DNA of 15,849 nucleotides from Anaerolineales bacterium. Its GTDB lineage: Bacteria; Chloroflexota; Anaerolineae; Anaerolineales; DRMV01. The translations under genes and the position numbers were made by a program. The notes under the pieces are model-generated. The model was not told the DNA's origin and searched no databases. It was given only the letters and a program-made list of their open reading frames with translations. Location of the stretch: assembly GCA_026985785.1 (NCBI GenBank), contig JALSPT010000045.1, positions 1 through 15,849 of the forward strand, written 5' to 3'. Shown piece by piece: positions 12,970-15,849 of this stretch (its first letter is position 1; every line of letters starts with the position of its first letter).

Positions 12970-13920
12970 TCATCGTCGTGCCAGCCGCGCCAGTTCGGTG
13001 AAAAGTTCCCTCTCGCGGGGGGAGAGATGTTTGGGTAAAGCCACTTTGACGTGGACGTACAGATCCCCGTGGCGGGTGGGGTTTTTGAGGTACGGCATCC
13101 CGCGCCCGCGCAGGCGGTAAACCTGATCGGGCTGGGTGCCGGGCTTGATGGTAAGCAGCACATCGCCTGCCGGTGTGGGCACTTTGACTTCGCCGCCCAG
13201 CACGGCGGTGTAAAGGTCGACGGTCACCTCGGTGTGCAGGTCGTGCCCCTGGAGTTCGAAGCGCGGGTCGGGCATCACCTCGACCACCAGGTAGAGGTCG
13301 GCCTTGCTGCCATCGGGCAGGGGCACGGCCTCCGGCAGGCGGATTTTGGTGCCGGTGCGCGCGCCGGGCGGGATTTTGACCTCCAGCCGCCGCCCGTTGA
13401 CGGCGATGTGGCGGGTCGAGCCGTGGTAGGCTTCCTGCAGAGTGATGGCGATCGGCTGCTCATACGCCGCCGGGCGACGCCGTCGGCGGGTGGTGCGCAC
13501 GTCGGGGCCGGCGTTTCCCATCCCGCCGAAGTCCGCGCCGCCGAACCCGCCGAACAGGTTGCGGAAGAAATCGGAGAAGCCGCCGATGCCGCCCAGCAGG
13601 TCGTCCAGGTCGCGGAATTCGACCCGCACCCCGCCGGGCGCGCCACCGCCCCACGCGCCCCAGTCGAAGGGCGCCTGTCCACCGCTGGCCTGCCAGTGCT
13701 GGTAAGTGGTCGAGAAGCGGTCGTACTTCGCCCGTTTTTCCGGGTCGGAAAGCACCTGGTAGGCCTCGTTGATTTCTTTGAATTTTTCCTCGGCAACCTT
13801 GTCACCCGGGTTGCGGTCGGGATGGTATTTCAAAGCCAGTTTGCGGTAGGCTTTTTTGATTTCCTCCGCGCTGGCGTTGCGGTCCACACCTAAGATTTTG
13901 TAATAATCTTTGTATTCCAT
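12970..13920 (-). CDS. cbpA: DnaJ-family co-chaperone, CbpA type
   Basis: A type-II J protein of 316 aa that stimulates the ATPase of DnaK and delivers unfolded clients. The J domain (about 1-70) has the HPD motif at 33-35 (ALKYHPDRNPGD). A Gly/Phe-rich region (about 85-140) follows, then the two substrate-binding C-terminal domains (about 155-316). The four CxxCxGxG zinc repeats of true DnaJ are absent, which indicates the CbpA/DnaJ2 class. The ATG at 13920 is preferred to the in-frame GTG at 13926, because the GAGG ribosome site lies just upstream of the ATG and would overlap the GTG form. It is the first gene of a likely operon with htrA and the eRF1-like gene, driven by the promoter at 13967-13995. 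Confidence 0.93.
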   Translation of the reverse strand: MEYKDYYKILGVDRNASAEEIKKAYRKLALKYHPDRNPGDKVAEEKFKEINEAYQVLSDPEKRAKYDRFSTTYQHWQASGGQAPFDWGAWGGGAPGGVRVEFRDLDDLLGGIGGFSDFFRNLFGGFGGADFGGMGNAGPDVRTTRRRRRPAAYEQPIAITLQEAYHGSTRHIAVNGRRLEVKIPPGARTGTKIRLPEAVPLPDGSKADLYLVVEVMPDPRFELQGHDLHTEVTVDLYTAVLGGEVKVPTPAGDVLLTIKPGTQPDQVYRLRGRGMPYLKNPTRHGDLYVHVKVALPKHLSPRERELFTELARLARR

Positions 13921-13922
13921 GG

Positions 13923-14004
13923 GCACCTCGCTATGTTGCGGTCGTGTGGGTGTTGCCCCTTTTTAGATTGTATGCCATCACAGGGGCAAAATCAAGCGAG
14001 GTGC
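13923..14004. promoter_or_regulatory. Two inverted repeats around the dnaJ promoter (possible operators)
   Basis: GCACCTCGCT (13923-13932) is the exact reverse complement of AGCGAGGTGC (13995-14004). One copy abuts the -35 and the other covers the ribosome site, with centres 72 bp apart, about seven helical turns. Inside them, TTGCCCCT (13953-13960) is the exact reverse complement of AGGGGCAA (13982-13989), centred on the -10. The outer left copy is transcribed but the outer right copy is not, so this pair suggests DNA binding by a regulator, possibly with looping, not an RNA hairpin. Confidence 0.5.
13967..13995 (-). promoter_or_regulatory. Promoter of the dnaJ-htrA-baeRF operon
   Basis: On the minus strand, TTGATT (13990-13995), 17 bp and TACAAT (13967-13972) give a good housekeeping promoter with a start near 13960 and a leader of about 40 nt. 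No CIRCE heat-shock element was seen. Two inverted repeats overlap the promoter and are listed separately. Confidence 0.8.
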
Positions 14005-14036
14005 TTTGCTTTAACAAAACTCTAACTTCGCCCGTG

Positions 14037-14097
14037 GCGTCCACCGAGGGTACCGAGAGCGTGCCTTGCGGCGAACATCGGTGTCCTCGGTGGATGC
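14037..14097. repeat. Long intergenic hairpin with CCGAGG repeats
   Basis: Bases 14037-14056 pair with 14078-14097 over 20 positions with three G-U pairs. The centre of the stem is the perfect 10-bp pair TCCACCGAGG (14040-14049) / CCTCGGTGGA (14085-14094). The loop is 21 nt. Further ACCGAG or CTCGGT copies occur at 14052-14057 and 14112-14115. GGGGC (14102-14106) pairs with GCCCC (14116-14120) over the pepF stop. There is no adjacent T tract on the minus strand, so it is not a clear pepF terminator. It may be an mRNA-processing site or a dispersed repeat element. Confidence 0.6.
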
Positions 14098-14119
14098 TTT
14101 TGGGGCTGCCTCGGTGCCC

Positions 14120-15849
14120 CTACTGCTGCGGCAGGGCCTCCAACTGCGCCACCCATTGCGCCAGCAGGTCGAAGCCGCCGTGCCAGAAGGCCGCCTGGGT
14201 GACGTCCACCCCGGCTTCCTGCAAAATTTGCATCGGCGGCTTGGAGCCGCCCGCGGCCAGCAGGTCGAGATAGCGCGGGATGAAGGCCGCGCCTTCTTCT
14301 TGATAGCGCCGGTAGAGCGAAAGCACGAGCAGTTGCCCGAAGGCATAGGCATACACATAGAAAGGCGCGTGGTAGATGTGGGGAATCGAGATCCACTCCC
14401 AGCGGAACTCGTCGCTGAGCACCACCGCGTCGCCAAACTGGTCGCGCAGGTTGTCCATATAGGCCGCGGCAAGGTCGCGGACGGATGCGCCGTCGCGCAC
14501 CATCTCGTGGGCCTGCTTTTCGAATAGCGCGAAGTAGGCCTGGCGCAGGATGGTGGCGTAGTTGTCGTCCACCTGGCGGAAGAGCAGGTCGCGCCGCACG
14601 GCGGGGTCGGTTTCCTGCTCCAAGAGCATGTCCACCAGCAGCATCTCGCCGAAGGTGGACGCGGTCTCGGCGAGGGGCAGGATGGCGTGCTGGGTGAAGG
14701 TGGTGTGGTGCTCGGCCAGCATGGAATGCACCGCGTGGCCGAGTTCGTGGGCCAAGGTGGCGACGTCGTCCGGGCGTCCCTGGTAGTTGACCAGCACCCA
14801 GGGGGTGAAATCGGGGCTGACGGTGCTGCAAAACGCGCCGCCGCTTTTGCCTTTGCGTACCTCGCTGTCGAGATGGTTCTCGGCCAGGACTCGCTCGGCC
14901 AGTTGTGCCATTTTGGGCTCGAAGCGCCGGTAGGCTGCCAGCACCATGTCCACCGCCTGGCCGAAGTCGTACGTCTTGTCGGATTGGGCGACCGGGGCGT
15001 AGATGTCGTAGCGGCGCAGGCGCTCCATGCCCAGCCAGCGCGCCTTCAGGCGGAAGAAGCGGCGGAACACCTCGGCGCGCTGCCGCGCCACCTCCAACAG
15101 GGTGTCCACCACCTGGCCGGGCAGGTGGTTGGCCAGGTTGCGCACTGCGATCGGGCTGTCGAATTTGCGCAACAGGATGTTTTCGTTGTACCAATCGCGC
15201 ACCAGGTTCTGGTAGATCTGCCCCAAGATGCTGCTATCCTCGCCGTAGACGCGGTAGAGTTCCTGGTAAGCAGCGGCGCGCAGGGCGGGGTCGTGATGGC
15301 GGGCATAGACCATCAACTCGCCGCGGGTGAGTTCTTTGGTCTCGCCGTCCACCTCCAGTTTGAAAGTGTAGCGATTGGTGATGGCGCTGTAGAGGGTGAT
15401 GAGGGCGGCTGCGCCGGTGCTGTCTTTCAGGTTGACGATTTTCTCTTCCGCCTCGGAAAGCGTATGCGGGCGGTAGAGGCGCTTTTTCTCCAGAAAATAG
15501 CGGCAATCGCCCACCGCGGCCAGCAGGCGCTGCGCGTTTTCGTCGTCCAGCGCCTTCCACCACAGGTCGAAGAACAGCAGGCGGTTTTCCATCTGCGCCA
15601 TCTGCTGGCGCACCCGCCCCAGCAGATTTTGCGCCTCTTCGTCCTGCGTGTTTTCGGAAAACCGCAGCGAGGCGTAGCCGTAGATCCGCTCGGCGAGTTT
15701 GTAGATCGCTTCCAGTTCGTGCAGCATGGCGACGAACTGCTCGGCGGGGAGGTCGGGGCGCAGGGTGTCGCGGTGCGCCTCGAAGGCGCTGATTTGGGCT
15801 TCCAGGTCGTCGAAGGCCGCCAGCGCGGCTTCGGGGGAAGGAAAAAGGT
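14120..15849 (-). CDS. pepF: M3-family oligoendopeptidase F (partial 5' end)
   Basis: Zinc metallopeptidase of family M3 that cleaves oligopeptides in the cytoplasm. The open frame runs from the stop at 14120-14122 through the right edge (576 codons visible); members are usually about 590-600 aa, so only about 20 residues are missing. The internal Met at 15727 is not the start: upstream codons continue the family-like N terminus (LFPSPEAALAAFDDLEAQIS). The active site is HELGH (encoded at 14735-14749) in ATLAHELGHAVHSML, and the third zinc ligand is the Glu in ETASTFGEMLL. Other typical blocks are GGAFCS, PDFTPWVLVNY and HIYHAPFYVYAYAFGQLL. The tail ends LEALPQQ. It lies upstream of the dnaJ operon on the same strand, separated by about 200 bases with its own hairpin. 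Confidence 0.95.
   Translation of the reverse strand, partial: LFPSPEAALAAFDDLEAQISAFEAHRDTLRPDLPAEQFVAMLHELEAIYKLAERIYGYASLRFSENTQDEEAQNLLGRVRQQMAQMENRLLFFDLWWKALDDENAQRLLAAVGDCRYFLEKKRLYRPHTLSEAEEKIVNLKDSTGAAALITLYSAITNRYTFKLEVDGETKELTRGELMVYARHHDPALRAAAYQELYRVYGEDSSILGQIYQNLVRDWYNENILLRKFDSPIAVRNLANHLPGQVVDTLLEVARQRAEVFRRFFRLKARWLGMERLRRYDIYAPVAQSDKTYDFGQAVDMVLAAYRRFEPKMAQLAERVLAENHLDSEVRKGKSGGAFCSTVSPDFTPWVLVNYQGRPDDVATLAHELGHAVHSMLAEHHTTFTQHAILPLAETASTFGEMLLVDMLLEQETDPAVRRDLLFRQVDDNYATILRQAYFALFEKQAHEMVRDGASVRDLAAAYMDNLRDQFGDAVVLSDEFRWEWISIPHIYHAPFYVYAYAFGQLLVLSLYRRYQEEGAAFIPRYLDLLAAGGSKPPMQILQEAGVDVTQAAFWHGGFDLLAQWVAQLEALPQQ

Noticed and set aside
12927..13163. N-terminal extension of HtrA to 13163
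   Set aside because: It overlaps dnaJ codons in another frame, lacks domain character, and would bury the signal peptide that starts at 12926 after a good ribosome site.
15725..15727. pepF start at this Met
   Set aside because: The frame continues upstream to the window edge with family-like N-terminal sequence, so the true start is outside the window.

Overview
This is a GC-rich bacterial window (roughly 60% or more G+C by eye) with strong AGGAGG-type ribosome sites, short gaps and ordinary sigma-70-like promoters. Three things suggest a Chloroflexota (Anaerolineae-like) bacterium: a fused alpha/beta 2-oxoacid dehydrogenase E1, an FHA protein with a Pro-rich linker and C-terminal membrane anchor, and a bacterial eRF1-like protein beside DnaJ and HtrA. 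The taxon is an inference and was not checked by any search.

Left part (1-6690): panB (minus, running off the left edge) diverges from a 2-oxoacid dehydrogenase operon in the unusual order E2 - E3 - fused E1 (plus). The 327-base gap between them holds back-to-back promoters, a 33-codon hydrophobic leader ORF and an attenuator-like hairpin. E2 and E3 are separated by a striking inverted array of 8-bp repeats. The operon ends in a strong UUCG-tetraloop terminator. PanB consumes 2-oxoisovalerate, one possible substrate of the neighbouring complex, so the locus may sit at a metabolic branch point.

Middle part (6700-10520): genes for an FHA-domain membrane protein and a class-V (alanine/serine-glyoxylate type) aminotransferase each have their own extended -10 promoter. 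After a good terminator comes a 440-base gene-free stretch with four perfect TTWTNCACA DnaA boxes and two near-matches, all in one orientation and mostly about 20-21 bp apart. The plus strand shifts from C-rich to G-rich across this stretch. It is therefore a candidate chromosomal origin (oriC), or else a DnaA-titration or regulatory locus; dnaA itself is not in the window. A MEMO-family protein and an adenine-type phosphoribosyltransferase follow on the plus strand, ending at a shared bidirectional terminator.

Right part (10530-15849, minus strand): in transcription order, pepF (M3 oligoendopeptidase, 5' end beyond the right edge), then dnaJ/cbpA - htrA - baeRF (eRF1-like with zinc ribbon). 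The last three look like one protein-quality-control operon, driven by a good promoter embedded in two inverted repeats. A long intergenic hairpin with CCGAGG-type repeats lies between pepF and dnaJ.
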